Below are positions 37,401 to 44,915 of a stretch of DNA of 64,000 bases, piece after piece. Source of the stretch: Nostoc desertorum CM1-VF14 (GTDB taxonomy: Bacteria > Cyanobacteriota > Cyanobacteriia > Cyanobacteriales > Nostocaceae). Below the pieces are notes generated by a model that was not told the DNA's origin, searched no databases, and saw only the letters and a program-made list of their open reading frames with translations. The stretch lies in the NCBI GenBank assembly GCA_019359245.1, contig JAHHHR010000041.1, positions 1-64,000 of the forward strand, written 5' to 3'. The position numbers and the translations under genes are program-made. Positions within the stretch are counted from its first letter, which is position 1. Every line of letters begins with the position of its first letter.

Positions 37401-38816
37401 CGCCAAGGAAACATCAGTTTTTGCTAAGAGTGCCTCATAATGTCTAGCCAAATCTTGTAAAGCGTTCTCAGTTTTGGCAGATAAAGTTAATAAATGCAAA
37501 GAACGTTCAACATCATTACCTGGCTTAGGATATTGGGGAGCCTCTTCCATAACCATGTGTACATTGCTGCCACCCAAACCAAAGGAACTAACCCCGGCTA
37601 AAGCAGAACCGGATCTTTTCGGCCAAGGACTCAAGGTTTGCTGCACTCGTAAGGGGAGAGTAACAAAAGGAATATGGGGATTTGGCTGTTGGAAATGCAA
37701 ACTGGGGGGTATTTCTTTGTGCTTGAGAGCCAAAGCTACTTTAATTAAGGCAGCAATGCCAGCTGCCGCTTCCAAATGCCCAATATTAGACTTCACCGAA
37801 CCAATGGCGCAAGGCTCACCCAAAGAGCGACCAGTAGATAATACGGAACCCAAAGCCTTAGCTTCAATCGGATCGCCTAATAAAGTGCCTGTGCCATGAG
37901 CTTCTACATACTGAATTTGGCTAGGAGAAACACCCGCTTGGGCATAAGCCTCACGCAATAATGATTCCTGTGCCCACTGACTGGGAGCAGTCACACCATT
38001 AGTTAATCCATCATGGTTAGTAGCACTACCACGAATCACTGCATAAATTGGATCACCATCGCTTAAAGCCCTGGATAAGCGTTTTAAGACAACCAGACCC
38101 ACGCCTTCACCGCGTACTATGCCGTCAGCTTGAGCATCGAAGGTTTTGCAGCGACCATTGGCAGCTAACAGACCAGCTTTGCTATAAAAAACACTTGCTC
38201 CTGGTTCGAGAATGAGGTTGACACCCCCAGCTAGGGCGAGAGTAGAGTCACCCTGCCACAGACTTTGACAAGCTAAATGAACCGCCGTCAGCGATGAGGA
38301 ACAGCCCGTATCTACCACCATACTCGGCCCGTGAAAATTAAACCGATAGGAAAGACGATTAGCTGTCATAAAATTACCACTACCAGAACCAGTGTAGGCA
38401 TCAATGGTAGATGGATTCTTCATCTGCATCTGGGCGTAATCATTCCACATTAGTCCGATAAATACGCCAGTGCGAGAACCAGCTAGACTTTCTGGTAGAA
38501 TGCCAGCATCTTCTAGAGACTCCCAAGCTACTTCTTGCAACAGCCGTTGCTGAGGATCTATTGCTGCCGCTTCCCGCCGGGAAATACTGAAGAAGTGGGG
38601 GTCAAATTGGTCAATATCTTTGAGAAAGCCACCCCAGAGATTATTCGTTTTACCTGGGGCTTTTGGGTCTGGATCATAAGCTGCCAGAAGACTTGAGCGT
38701 TCTTTAGGAGTTTGGGCGATCGCATCTACCCCATCTCGTAGCATCTGCCAGAAAGCATCTTTATCTTTCGCTCCAGGAAAACGACAACCAATACCAATAA
38801 TTGCGATAGGTTCCAT
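31389..38816 (-). CDS. Type I polyketide synthase, KS-AT-KR-ACP-KS-degenerate AT
   Basis: About 2475 residues. ATG 38816 is chosen because GGGAG lies 11 bp upstream and it starts MEPIAIIG. A frame opening at 38840 overlaps the ACP gene. KS1: VDTGCSSSL (Cys about 170), EAHGTGT, NIGHLEAAAG. AT1: GHSVGEY and HAFHS, predicting malonyl-CoA. KR: GGTSDVG, SSAAA and GDYAAANAF (active Tyr/Asn). ACP: LDLDSIGM. KS2 (from about 1547): NTACSSSL, ETHGTGT, SIGHMLSASG, so active. The following AT-like region (about 2070-2330) has lost the nucleophile, reading QGTGVLVGACL where GHSxG should be. No DH, ER, second ACP or TE. It should add one beta-hydroxy unit and then feed KS2, whose product must be carried on an ACP of another protein, most simply the tandem ACPs of the NRPS. 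Confidence 0.93.
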   Translation of the reverse strand: MEPIAIIGIGCRFPGAKDKDAFWQMLRDGVDAIAQTPKERSSLLAAYDPDPKAPGKTNNLWGGFLKDIDQFDPHFFSISRREAAAIDPQQRLLQEVAWESLEDAGILPESLAGSRTGVFIGLMWNDYAQMQMKNPSTIDAYTGSGSGNFMTANRLSYRFNFHGPSMVVDTGCSSSLTAVHLACQSLWQGDSTLALAGGVNLILEPGASVFYSKAGLLAANGRCKTFDAQADGIVRGEGVGLVVLKRLSRALSDGDPIYAVIRGSATNHDGLTNGVTAPSQWAQESLLREAYAQAGVSPSQIQYVEAHGTGTLLGDPIEAKALGSVLSTGRSLGEPCAIGSVKSNIGHLEAAAGIAALIKVALALKHKEIPPSLHFQQPNPHIPFVTLPLRVQQTLSPWPKRSGSALAGVSSFGLGGSNVHMVMEEAPQYPKPGNDVERSLHLLTLSAKTENALQDLARHYEALLAKTDVSLADICFSANTGRSHFPHRLAIAAASTETLCQQLGGFATGKQLAELATGQVRNRKKPKIAFIFTGQGSQYVDMGRELYATQPSFRQALDHCDQLLRPYLEQPLLSVLYPDGVNSPLNETAYTQPALFALEYALAKLWQSWGIEPDAVMGHSVGEYAAACVAGVFSLEDAIKLIANRGQLMQSLPRDGEMVVVFATEARVSQAIAPYQDVVGIAAINGLENIVISGARQAIQAVVQQLTAEGVKTTKLNVSHAFHSPLMEPILADFQQIAAKVNYSEPQVQLVSNLTGQLTTDEVMSASYWTHHIREAVRFADGVKTLHQEGYELFLEIGSTPILSGMGQRCLPENAATWLHSLKKGQADWAQLLDSLKTLYVRGFEVNWIGFDQDYVRQKVSLPTYPFQRESFWIQASDMQLNSHHPATEQNLPQLSSPVVSPSQNLTNTLYKQTIDPLVQEWFYGWQWQPESLIVSPEMPAGAVVIFKDSDNLAENLGKLFDNKKYAVYFVTAGEKFIQDNARNFTINPSHPQDYEQLMQVIKADGWKVSATIYLWNYTQALGSTIISSGNYNQLEENIYNILLLGQALIKYYPDIPINFLVLTQGAYITSANEQISGLHQVMGATIAQTITQENENIQTKIVDVIPQSISSETLAQILFQELAAKPAQDGIVAIRQGQRLRRTLEKIKVTPNAGSPKTHTARETWLITGGTSDVGAEIAKGLVSQVPVNLVLTGRSTLPPQDTWDALQTDKTNSKRIQVIRDLEQLGATVMYQAVDVTNAAQMQQLIVNIHDCFGHLDGVIHAAGVQHNTTFKVINKTPKTVAPVLAPKVQGTIILDQVTQNEPLKSFVVISSAAASHPQWGANLGDYAAANAFLDNYVIYRTQRGGAGRSLAVNFSLWRDKGMAKIGGFALTFIAKAKGLNLLAPPQAVNAFLQALSSNESAVIHIIDLIEPKFIQPEQPQLPITPPSLPKTQNMRQLVRGILAQYLSIPEAQLEGSKNFQELDLDSIGMIEAIKQLSQTLNQELFPTLLFEYQTPDDLADFLESQGYTAPNISKNAETTKVPTINNNQPENLKNVNIQAQEIREQDIAIIGMACKVPGADNLEQYWDLLMAGKSVIRDVPAERWSTEDYFEKDGTAAHTTYCKRGGFLERPYDFDALFFGISPREATAMDPQQRLFLEVAWQALQMAGYGGRYRTQDIGVFVGCGQNNYVEHFINYQQYAVLRKRLETSSWFSSLSPQDQQNLLGTLTNVLKPSEILPESAAGNELNGIAARVSHCLDFNGPSLSVNTACSSSLVALNIACESLRAGQTRMAIVGGVNLNLSPSPYTFLSKVKALSPDGKCYPFDRRAGGMVLGEGAGVVILKPLKDAIADGDYIHAVIKGVAVNNDGHSQGITAPNPKGQAEAIRKAYRNAGIDPQTVSYIETHGTGTLLGDPVEVEGMTQAFRSFTSDRSFCAIGSVKSSIGHMLSASGIVSLIKVVLAMQHGNIPGTVGFQDPNPHINFAETPFYPIGEQGMNWSVKTSPRRAGINGFGFGGTNCHVILEESPVLSQRPANANQSAPNLLLLTARNQKILKQVATQLLDHLVKYPEQQAAQVCFTMNNTQREQAYKAAMVVSNRQHLLETLKAICLEQPHSDIYAGRANPQRVARVHVVMDDSIALAPEEVETLGQRFPHFQQAYTQCENLWTQASNRRNALTNKAHTFAVQYALGRLLMSLELQPNSLLVQGTGVLVGACLTGKIPLEQAMSLLVQIEAGTIIHPVNEQHTEAIAPTWTCPLVTVGGIFRNSVTISHPQLAKLVQTSSQLNLASCQEVVSEEAVYLDLGNAQFLKKQLVDNPQLWFCADNQQPSVKRWLVTLAKLYIAGVRFNTKPLFSSDVSRVPLPTYPFEHKTYKVSVTDSSNEDNFPQLPPVINKNPQKQTTSLTPECTVSLAVNPKPHQISQSEVISITLTGLMPIEKLSPLLAEQRQSSYLALDREFKKLGNPQYSLVKEIYLLRQAGGAGEAEEAGGKKKA

Positions 38817-38820
38817 GCTT

Positions 38821-39228
38821 CTAACGTCTCCCGTTAACATAAACTTTAGACTGACCTGATGAGTTCTCTAAATACTGGGACAGCGTTTCAATAGTTGGAT
38901 AGTCCCACAGCAGTGTGGCAGGTAATTTAATGTGCAACCAATCTTCCAGGTCAGCAGCCAAAGTCACAGCTACCACCGAATTGATACCATAGAGGGCAAA
39001 GGGTTCATCAATCTCAATCGTTTCCGCGCCAAATTCTAACTCCTCAGAGATGCGAGAAATCAACCATGCTTGAATTTCTTCAGCGTTAACACTCTTACGG
39101 AGATTTACTATTTGGTCATAACCGGAATGACCGATAAAACTAGGCTTTCCATTAGTGACGAACTTTGGTTGTGTAGTGCTGTATTGATTAACTTTTGTTA
39201 GGTTCTCTAATTTAGATAGTGGCGACAT
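38821..39228 (-). CDS. Stand-alone acyl carrier protein
   Basis: 135 residues with a flexible polar N terminus (about 1-45) and one carrier domain (about 48-125). The phosphopantetheine site reads ALYGINSVVAVTL: Asn replaces the usual Asp before the modified Ser, as in several FAAL-associated carriers. It ends 4 bp before the PKS ATG and begins 69 bp after the FAAL gene, so it is the obvious acceptor of the acyl-adenylate and the loading carrier of the PKS. Confidence 0.9.
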   Translation of the reverse strand: MSPLSKLENLTKVNQYSTTQPKFVTNGKPSFIGHSGYDQIVNLRKSVNAEEIQAWLISRISEELEFGAETIEIDEPFALYGINSVVAVTLAADLEDWLHIKLPATLLWDYPTIETLSQYLENSSGQSKVYVNGRR

Positions 39229-39296
39229 TCTCGATTTCTCCTAAGTATTTTTGAAAAAGTGATGAGTGATGAGTGGGGAGATGGGGAAGACAATTA

Positions 39297-41087
39297 TTAC
39301 CTTCTGCCTGCTACTACTGCCTCCTGCCTTCTGCCTTGAGACCACTGACCGATACTATTTAAGCTGTCAGTGAGGAATTTGGCTTTACAAGCATGACGTT
39401 GAATTTTGCCACTGGAAGTTTTAGGAATACTGCTAATTTTCAGTAAAACTACACCATAAACATCTAATTCATGTTGTTCTGAAACTGTCTTGCGGATGGT
39501 TGCAATGACTTCATTAGCATCGAGATGACGGAGGTATTCACGTTTTACTTCCTGAGTAATTACCAATTTTTCACTACCATTTGCTTCAATGGTGAATGCT
39601 GCACCACTTCCAGCTTGTAGCGCTGGGTGGCTTTGTTCGACTGTCAATTCAATATCTTGAGGATAATGATTGCGTCCGCGAATGATTAGTAAATCCTTGA
39701 GACGGCCTGTGACAAATAATTCACCATCTTGAAGAAAACCCAAGTCGCCGGTACGTAGAAATGGGGTTGAAGCCAAGGCTTCGCTAAAATCTGTATTGGC
39801 TATGTAAGCTTGAAAAGTTTCTTTTGTGGCTTCAGGTCGATTCCAGTAACCTTGAGCTACATTGGCACCTGATACCCAAATTTCACCTACTTCATGAGGT
39901 TGGCAAAGAGTTAAGGCTTCAGGATTAACAATGATGAGTTGTTGTTCTATCACTGTTTTACCGCACCCAACTAATGTCCTATAGTTATCACCCTCGTTAT
40001 CAGACACTACTTGGTCTTGTTCCAGTGCTGCGGTTTGGAAGTTTTGCAACATAGGTAAATTACTAGTTAACCCACCAGAAACTAGTAGAGTAGTTTCAGC
40101 CATGCCATAGCAAGGATAAAAAGCTTGAGGACGAAAACCACAAGATGCAAAGGCGGCGGTAAATTGTGTGAGAGTTTCTGCACGAATTGGTTCTGCACCA
40201 TTGAAAGCAACATTCCAACTGCTCAGGTCAAGAGTTGCTTTTTGTTCTTCGGTAATTTTTTTAATACACAAATCATAAGCGAAATTAGGCCCGCCACTAG
40301 TAGTTCCTTTGTAATCAGAAATAGCTCGTAACCAGCGATAAGGACGTTGTAGAAAAGCTACAGGCGACATGAGAATACAAGGGATTCCCAAATACATGGG
40401 TTGAAGCATATTACCAATTAAACCCATGTCATGAAAAAGAGGCAGCCAACCCACAAAAACTGTTTTGTCGGTATGCTGCATCGCCTGTTGAATCATCTGC
40501 TGATTATATAGAATATTTCCATGACTCACCATTACACCCTTCGGTGTACCTGTAGAGCCAGAGGTATATTGCAGAAATGCTAGTTTATTTTTGTCTATAA
40601 ATAACTCTTGCCATGCTGAGGCTAATTCCCAAGAAATATCATCGGTTGCAAGCCAGGAAAATGCTTGTAACTCTGGATATTCGATGAACTTGCTTTCTAC
40701 ATTAGATAATGTTTCTATGGTGGTCAGCGCTACGGCTGCGCCTGCATCTGCCATAATTGATTGCAGACGTACAAAAGATTGATTAGAGCGGGGAGGATAA
40801 GCAGGAACAGCAATCACTCCAGCATAAAGACATCCAAAAAATGCACTGATAAATTCTAGACCTTGGGGATAGAGTAGCAGCGCTCGTTCTCCTGTTAAGC
40901 CGAGATTTTGAAGTTTAGCTGCGATCGCTCTTGCGTTTTTGTCTAGTTCTTGGTAACTTAAACAGGACTCTTCAGTTTCTCCGTCCAAGAGATACCTATA
41001 AGCAACTTGATGAGGCTGAATTAAAGCTCTATAGCGTAGGCAGTCAACTAAGCTAGAAAATTTTACGTTTATCATCATATTTATCAT
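39297..41087 (-). CDS. Fatty acyl-AMP ligase (FAAL)
   Basis: 596 residues of the adenylate-forming superfamily: LQYTSGSTGTPKGVMVSHGN (P-loop), FYPCYGMAETTLLVSGG and FLRTGDLGFLQDGELFVTGR, then KDLLIIRGRNHYPQDIELTV. The last block and the long N-terminal domain mark the FAAL branch, which transfers fatty acids to ACPs rather than to CoA. The Lys in SSGKIQRHACK at the C-terminal domain is present. It should start biosynthesis by loading a free fatty acid on the neighbouring ACP. The last residues (QGRRQEAVVAGRR) are encoded by the CTTCTGCCTCCTGCC-type dispersed repeat, so the C terminus has been extended or replaced. Start ATG 41087 has AGGA 9 bp upstream. Confidence 0.94.
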   Translation of the reverse strand: MINMMINVKFSSLVDCLRYRALIQPHQVAYRYLLDGETEESCLSYQELDKNARAIAAKLQNLGLTGERALLLYPQGLEFISAFFGCLYAGVIAVPAYPPRSNQSFVRLQSIMADAGAAVALTTIETLSNVESKFIEYPELQAFSWLATDDISWELASAWQELFIDKNKLAFLQYTSGSTGTPKGVMVSHGNILYNQQMIQQAMQHTDKTVFVGWLPLFHDMGLIGNMLQPMYLGIPCILMSPVAFLQRPYRWLRAISDYKGTTSGGPNFAYDLCIKKITEEQKATLDLSSWNVAFNGAEPIRAETLTQFTAAFASCGFRPQAFYPCYGMAETTLLVSGGLTSNLPMLQNFQTAALEQDQVVSDNEGDNYRTLVGCGKTVIEQQLIIVNPEALTLCQPHEVGEIWVSGANVAQGYWNRPEATKETFQAYIANTDFSEALASTPFLRTGDLGFLQDGELFVTGRLKDLLIIRGRNHYPQDIELTVEQSHPALQAGSGAAFTIEANGSEKLVITQEVKREYLRHLDANEVIATIRKTVSEQHELDVYGVVLLKISSIPKTSSGKIQRHACKAKFLTDSLNSIGQWSQGRRQEAVVAGRR

Positions 41088-41554
41088 GTAATTTTTCCTA
41101 AATTATTCCGAAAGCAGCAATAATAAATTTCTAAGCAAAGGTTACTAACAACCCAAAATATGCTCATAGTTTGAGCTTTTTAAGTTCCATAATTCTGTTT
41201 AATTTGAAAACTTTCAGCTTCTGCAAAGCTAAGTTTCACTTCATGTAGCTGTTTTATTTATCATTTGTTTCCTTGAGATTTATGCAAATATGGCAATGAT
41301 TTACTCTCGTTTGTTAGTTTCAGGAGAGAACAATCTCTAAACTCTATTATTTGAACGTTTTTCAACAAGCTTAAATGAGCAAGCTATACTACTAGCGTGG
41401 CAAGGCTAAACTTGTCCATTAGCTAAAATCTTTATCATCCGCGTACCCTGCGGGAAGACTTCTGTACGAGACGCTAACGCGAACATCAACATCGGCGTTA
41501 ATCGGCGGTTAATTATTCTTATCTGACATCTTGCACCTTCGAGTGGAAGCAAGT
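41088..41554. other. Non-coding gap upstream of FAAL with dispersed repeats
   Basis: No gene is visible. Around 41445-41485 lies GCGTACCCTGCGGGAAG followed by GTACGAGACGCTAACGCG. These are short palindromic repeats scattered through Nostocales genomes. The remaining AT-rich 350 bp may hold a separate promoter for FAAL-ACP-PKS-devA. Confidence 0.5.
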
Positions 41555-42097
41555 TTAAGACTTCCGTTGTTGTTCCAACCAACTTTCTAAAGTTTTTCTA
41601 CGTTGTTGTGCCACTTTTGCCTGTCTCGGAACGTCTTTTTTCATCTCTGGGTTAGAAAAATCCAGTTTTTTCTCAGTCAGTACAAATTTGCCTTTCTCTT
41701 TAATCACCACAGGTATAGATGAATGATGCACTTGCCAAATACTCAAATGTTGCCAACTACTAAGTTTTACTTTCTCCCCATTCATCATCTCTGGAGCTTG
41801 ATGGATGGCACAGTAAGCTTTGTTAGTTTCACTAGCAATTTTATGAAACTTCTGGATTTCAGTTTCTAGTTGAGTTGATAAAGCATTGATAACCTCACTT
41901 AAAGAGGCCAGTTCTTGAAAGCCGTAAACTACTTTATCCTGAAGATTGCGCCACTGTTGCTGCTTTTTATATTCACAAAGCTTTTGATAGTATTCAGCTA
42001 GAGCAGTTACATCATTATGTAATTGTGCCAAGGTAACTTGTTTAGAAACTACTTGAGGTGGAGTGATTGATGTGTCTTTAACAAGAAAGGTAGTCAT
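41555..42097 (-). CDS. Unknown protein of the biosynthetic locus
   Basis: 180 residues, soluble and strongly helical. Residues about 20-100 are Gln/Glu/Lys rich with heptad-like spacing (VTALAEYYQKLCEYKKQQQW, LSTQLETEIQKFHKIASETN), suggesting a coiled coil. The C terminus is basic (VPRQAKVAQQRRKTLESWLE). There is no signal peptide and no recognisable motif. It lies 30 bp after devC and is probably co-transcribed with devBC. It could be a structural partner of the exporter or of the synthase, but the sequence does not show which. Confidence 0.65.
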   Translation of the reverse strand: MTTFLVKDTSITPPQVVSKQVTLAQLHNDVTALAEYYQKLCEYKKQQQWRNLQDKVVYGFQELASLSEVINALSTQLETEIQKFHKIASETNKAYCAIHQAPEMMNGEKVKLSSWQHLSIWQVHHSSIPVVIKEKGKFVLTEKKLDFSNPEMKKDVPRQAKVAQQRRKTLESWLEQQRKS

Positions 42098-42127
42098 AGT
42101 TTACAATAGGAAAAATAGACTCAATAG

Positions 42128-43282
42128 TTAAAAAATCTCTGCCGGGTCAGTCTCTCGGAGTTTTTGGATAGCAATAATGCCAGAAATAACACACATTAAG
42201 ATAGTTAATGCTAGTACTAGCAGACTTCTATCAAATACCATTGCTATTGGTAGGCGTGTGGCATTTCTAGTTAAAGAATACAGAAATAAAGAGAGATTAA
42301 ATCCTGGGACAAATCCTAAAATCGCTAAAATTAAAGCTTCCTGTAATACTACAGATAATAAATATGTGTTTGTATATCCCATAGCCTTAAGAGTGGCATA
42401 TTCGGGTAAATGGTCGGAAACATCACTATAAAGAATTTGATAAACAATAACGATACCGACAATAAAACCCATCAGAGCTCCTAAACTAAAAATAAATCCA
42501 ATAGCTGTATTGTTTTTCCAGTATTCCTTTTCAAATTCAATAAATTCTTGACGGTTTAAAATTTTAATATCACCAGGTAAGCCAGATTTAAGGACTTTCG
42601 CCGTTGCTTGAGGATCAGCATTTGGTTTAAGAGTCATTACCCCTACACTGACTTGTCCTGCTTTAATTTTGGGAAATATGCGTTGAAAATTTAAATCACT
42701 AGTAATTAAGCTGCCGTCAGCCGCAAAAGAAGCTCCTACTGTAAATAAACCTTGGAGTTCTATCCGGCGAGATTCTAATTCAGTAGTCACAATCTTACCT
42801 GCTTCCAGGTCGATAACTGTACTATCATACTCACCCCTAGAAGCTCTATCAAACATGAGAGTATCTGGCAGCTTAATTTTATCAAGGTTCTGGTTCACTT
42901 CAGGAAGATTAAACACAGATTTTTCAGGGTCAAATCCCATAACTAAGATAGATTGTGTTCGACGAGTTTTCGGATTCTTCCAGTCGGCGAAATTAATGTA
43001 TAAAGCATCAGCAGCTTCTACATTTTTAAAACTCATAGCTTGATACAGACGGCGACGAGGAAATGTTTCCATATTTGCCCAATTACGAGCTTGAGTACTG
43101 GTGATGAATAAGTCTCCTCGTAATTTTTGATGGATAATAGTATTGCTATCATAAAGAGCAGTTTGGAAACCTAACTGCATAAACATGAGAATATCTGCAA
43201 AGGTAATTCCTGCTAAAGCAACTAGAAGACGACTTTTATTGCGGCTAAGTTGCCGCCAAGCTAAAGGTATTTTACGCATCAT
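42128..43282 (-). CDS. devC: DevC-type ABC exporter permease
   Basis: 384 residues of the MacB/FtsX superfamily: an N-terminal helix (ALAGITFADILMFMQLGFQT), a large periplasmic domain (about 45-260) and three C-terminal helices (FIFSLGALMGFIVGIVIVYQ, LLSVVLQEALILAILGFVPG, LLVLALTILMCVISGIIAIQ). The motif YATLKAMGYTNTYLL after the second helix is typical of DevC. The end DPAEIF is the usual C-terminal signature of FtsX-like exporters in cyanobacteria. It starts 58 bp after devB and forms the membrane channel half of the exporter with DevA. Confidence 0.92.
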   Translation of the reverse strand: MMRKIPLAWRQLSRNKSRLLVALAGITFADILMFMQLGFQTALYDSNTIIHQKLRGDLFITSTQARNWANMETFPRRRLYQAMSFKNVEAADALYINFADWKNPKTRRTQSILVMGFDPEKSVFNLPEVNQNLDKIKLPDTLMFDRASRGEYDSTVIDLEAGKIVTTELESRRIELQGLFTVGASFAADGSLITSDLNFQRIFPKIKAGQVSVGVMTLKPNADPQATAKVLKSGLPGDIKILNRQEFIEFEKEYWKNNTAIGFIFSLGALMGFIVGIVIVYQILYSDVSDHLPEYATLKAMGYTNTYLLSVVLQEALILAILGFVPGFNLSLFLYSLTRNATRLPIAMVFDRSLLVLALTILMCVISGIIAIQKLRETDPAEIF

Positions 43283-43340
43283 TCATTATTTAAACATAAT
43301 TGATAGTTGTTAAAACGAAGCAATATATTATTAATCAAGG

Positions 43341-44540
43341 TTAAATTTCAATTGCTACTTTCACTTGTAGATTAGTTAAACCTGCTACCCGTTTACTATC
43401 TTCACTATTGAGTCGAATTTTAACTTCTACGACTCTGGCATCTTCATCAGCAGTTGGATCAGCATCCAAAATATCTTTTTTGCCAATTTGTAACCCAATT
43501 TGCTTGACCACTCCCTTTAATTCTTTTGCTAAAACATTGCTGGTAATGGTGACTTGTTGACCAACTTTGATTTTATTTACATCACTTTGGTAAACTTCAG
43601 CTACCACATACATTTGGCTAGTTTGACCTAAATCAACAATGCCTTTATCTTTAACAACTTCTCCAGATAAAGTGTGAATTTTTAAAATTTGACCGCTTTT
43701 AGGAGTTAGCACATATGCTAAATCGAGGTTAGCTTTGGCTTCTCTGACAGAGGCGATCGCATTTTGCACTTCTGCTTCGGCTACTGCTACATCCACTGGA
43801 CGAACTTCCGCAATGCCATCGAGGGTAGCTTTTGCTTGATTTAGCTCCTGCTGTTTGGCTTGTTGGATTTGCTTGAGAGTGGCTTTGGCTTCGTTGAGTT
43901 GCTGTTGTATTGTTTCCACTAGCAAGTACTTATTATCGCGTACAGAGGCAGAAATCGCTCCTTCTTGATAAAGCAGTTGATAACGCTGATATTCTGTTTC
44001 TGCGTTGCGAAGTTCAGCATCTAGACGTGAGATAGTTGCAGTTTGAGCAGTTATTTCTCCACGTTTTTCAGCTTGTAAACGGGCGATAGTTGCGGCTTGG
44101 GCATTAATCTCACCAGTTTTTGCGCCTGCTTTTACTTGCGCTAGGCGCACTTGAGCAACTTTAACTTGTTCTTGTACTTTTTCTACGGCTCTCTGTAAGC
44201 GATCGCGGCTATCTAAAATAGCAATTACCTGGTTAGCATAGACTTGATCGCCTTGTTTTACCAATAATTTCTCAACTCGACTACCTTCACTAGAAATTGG
44301 TGCAGATAGTTGAATGACTTCACCATCAGGTTCTAATCTCCCCAAGGCGGCAACAATTTTACTTTCTGCGCTACTGGTGGCTATAGGTGCGGGTGAAGAA
44401 CTAACTTGTGTAGATTGCCAACGCGAGAAGACATAAATAGTGGTACCAGTTACTAAAACTGTGGCAATGAATAGAGTAGTAGCCCTTTGAACAGGATGTT
44501 GGAAAAAATACTGCTTTTTTATGCTGGAATTTTGTACCAT
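43341..44540 (-). CDS. devB: DevB-type membrane fusion protein
   Basis: 399 residues of the HlyD/MFP family. One N-terminal helix (about 20-38, TLFIATVLVTGTTIYVFSRW) anchors it. Next comes the first lipoyl half (LVKQGDQVYANQVIAILDSR), then a long alpha-hairpin with Ala/Gln-rich heptads (about 115-270), then the second lipoyl half (LTPKSGQILKIHTLSGEVV) and the beta-barrel (VVAEVYQSDVNKIKVGQQVTI). In heterocyst-forming cyanobacteria DevB joins DevCA to the TolC-like HgdD to export glycolipids. Here it is the first gene of the minus-strand block, divergent from the P450. Confidence 0.93.
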   Translation of the reverse strand: MVQNSSIKKQYFFQHPVQRATTLFIATVLVTGTTIYVFSRWQSTQVSSSPAPIATSSAESKIVAALGRLEPDGEVIQLSAPISSEGSRVEKLLVKQGDQVYANQVIAILDSRDRLQRAVEKVQEQVKVAQVRLAQVKAGAKTGEINAQAATIARLQAEKRGEITAQTATISRLDAELRNAETEYQRYQLLYQEGAISASVRDNKYLLVETIQQQLNEAKATLKQIQQAKQQELNQAKATLDGIAEVRPVDVAVAEAEVQNAIASVREAKANLDLAYVLTPKSGQILKIHTLSGEVVKDKGIVDLGQTSQMYVVAEVYQSDVNKIKVGQQVTITSNVLAKELKGVVKQIGLQIGKKDILDADPTADEDARVVEVKIRLNSEDSKRVAGLTNLQVKVAIEI

Positions 44541-44649
44541 AATTGGCTAATTATTTCATTTGACAACTACAACAGCAATACAACTAGACTACTCTAATGA
44601 GTAAATTAGTATTTAATATTGCACTCATACACAACAAATACTGAACTGG

Positions 44650-44663
44650 GTAGCAGTGTTTAC
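44650..44663. promoter_or_regulatory. NtcA-type box in the divergent promoter region
   Basis: GTAGCAGTGTTTAC matches the palindromic consensus GTA-N8-TAC exactly. It lies 110 bp before the devB ATG and 253 bp before the P450 ATG, in the only shared promoter region of the locus. A weak -10 (TATGAG) follows at 20 bp on the devB side. A chance occurrence in 375 bp is possible (about 10%). Confidence 0.4.
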
Positions 44664-44915
44664 AGGATGAACACCCTATAGTTTATTAATCAGTGTGAAG
44701 TCATTGAATTACGCAGATACATAAATATCAAGTTTTGTAACAATCTGCATTGACTCTCGAAATATCTCTGACAACTCAAGCAAAGCGCAACTAAATCAAC
44801 TGCATATTTATTACATTCTTCATCAATTCCAAGTTTTATGCCTAATAAAATGCAGCGCAAATTATTGCTTGTTTGCTGAAACTATCCTCTCTAAACTTTT
44901 CCTAAAACAATAATT

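Noticed and set aside
31389..38816. Assigning the PKS as HglE of the heterocyst glycolipid pathway because of the DevBCA genes
   Set aside because: The FAAL-ACP-PKS-NRPS(Ser) context does not fit the hgl gene set, so only the exporter family is shared.
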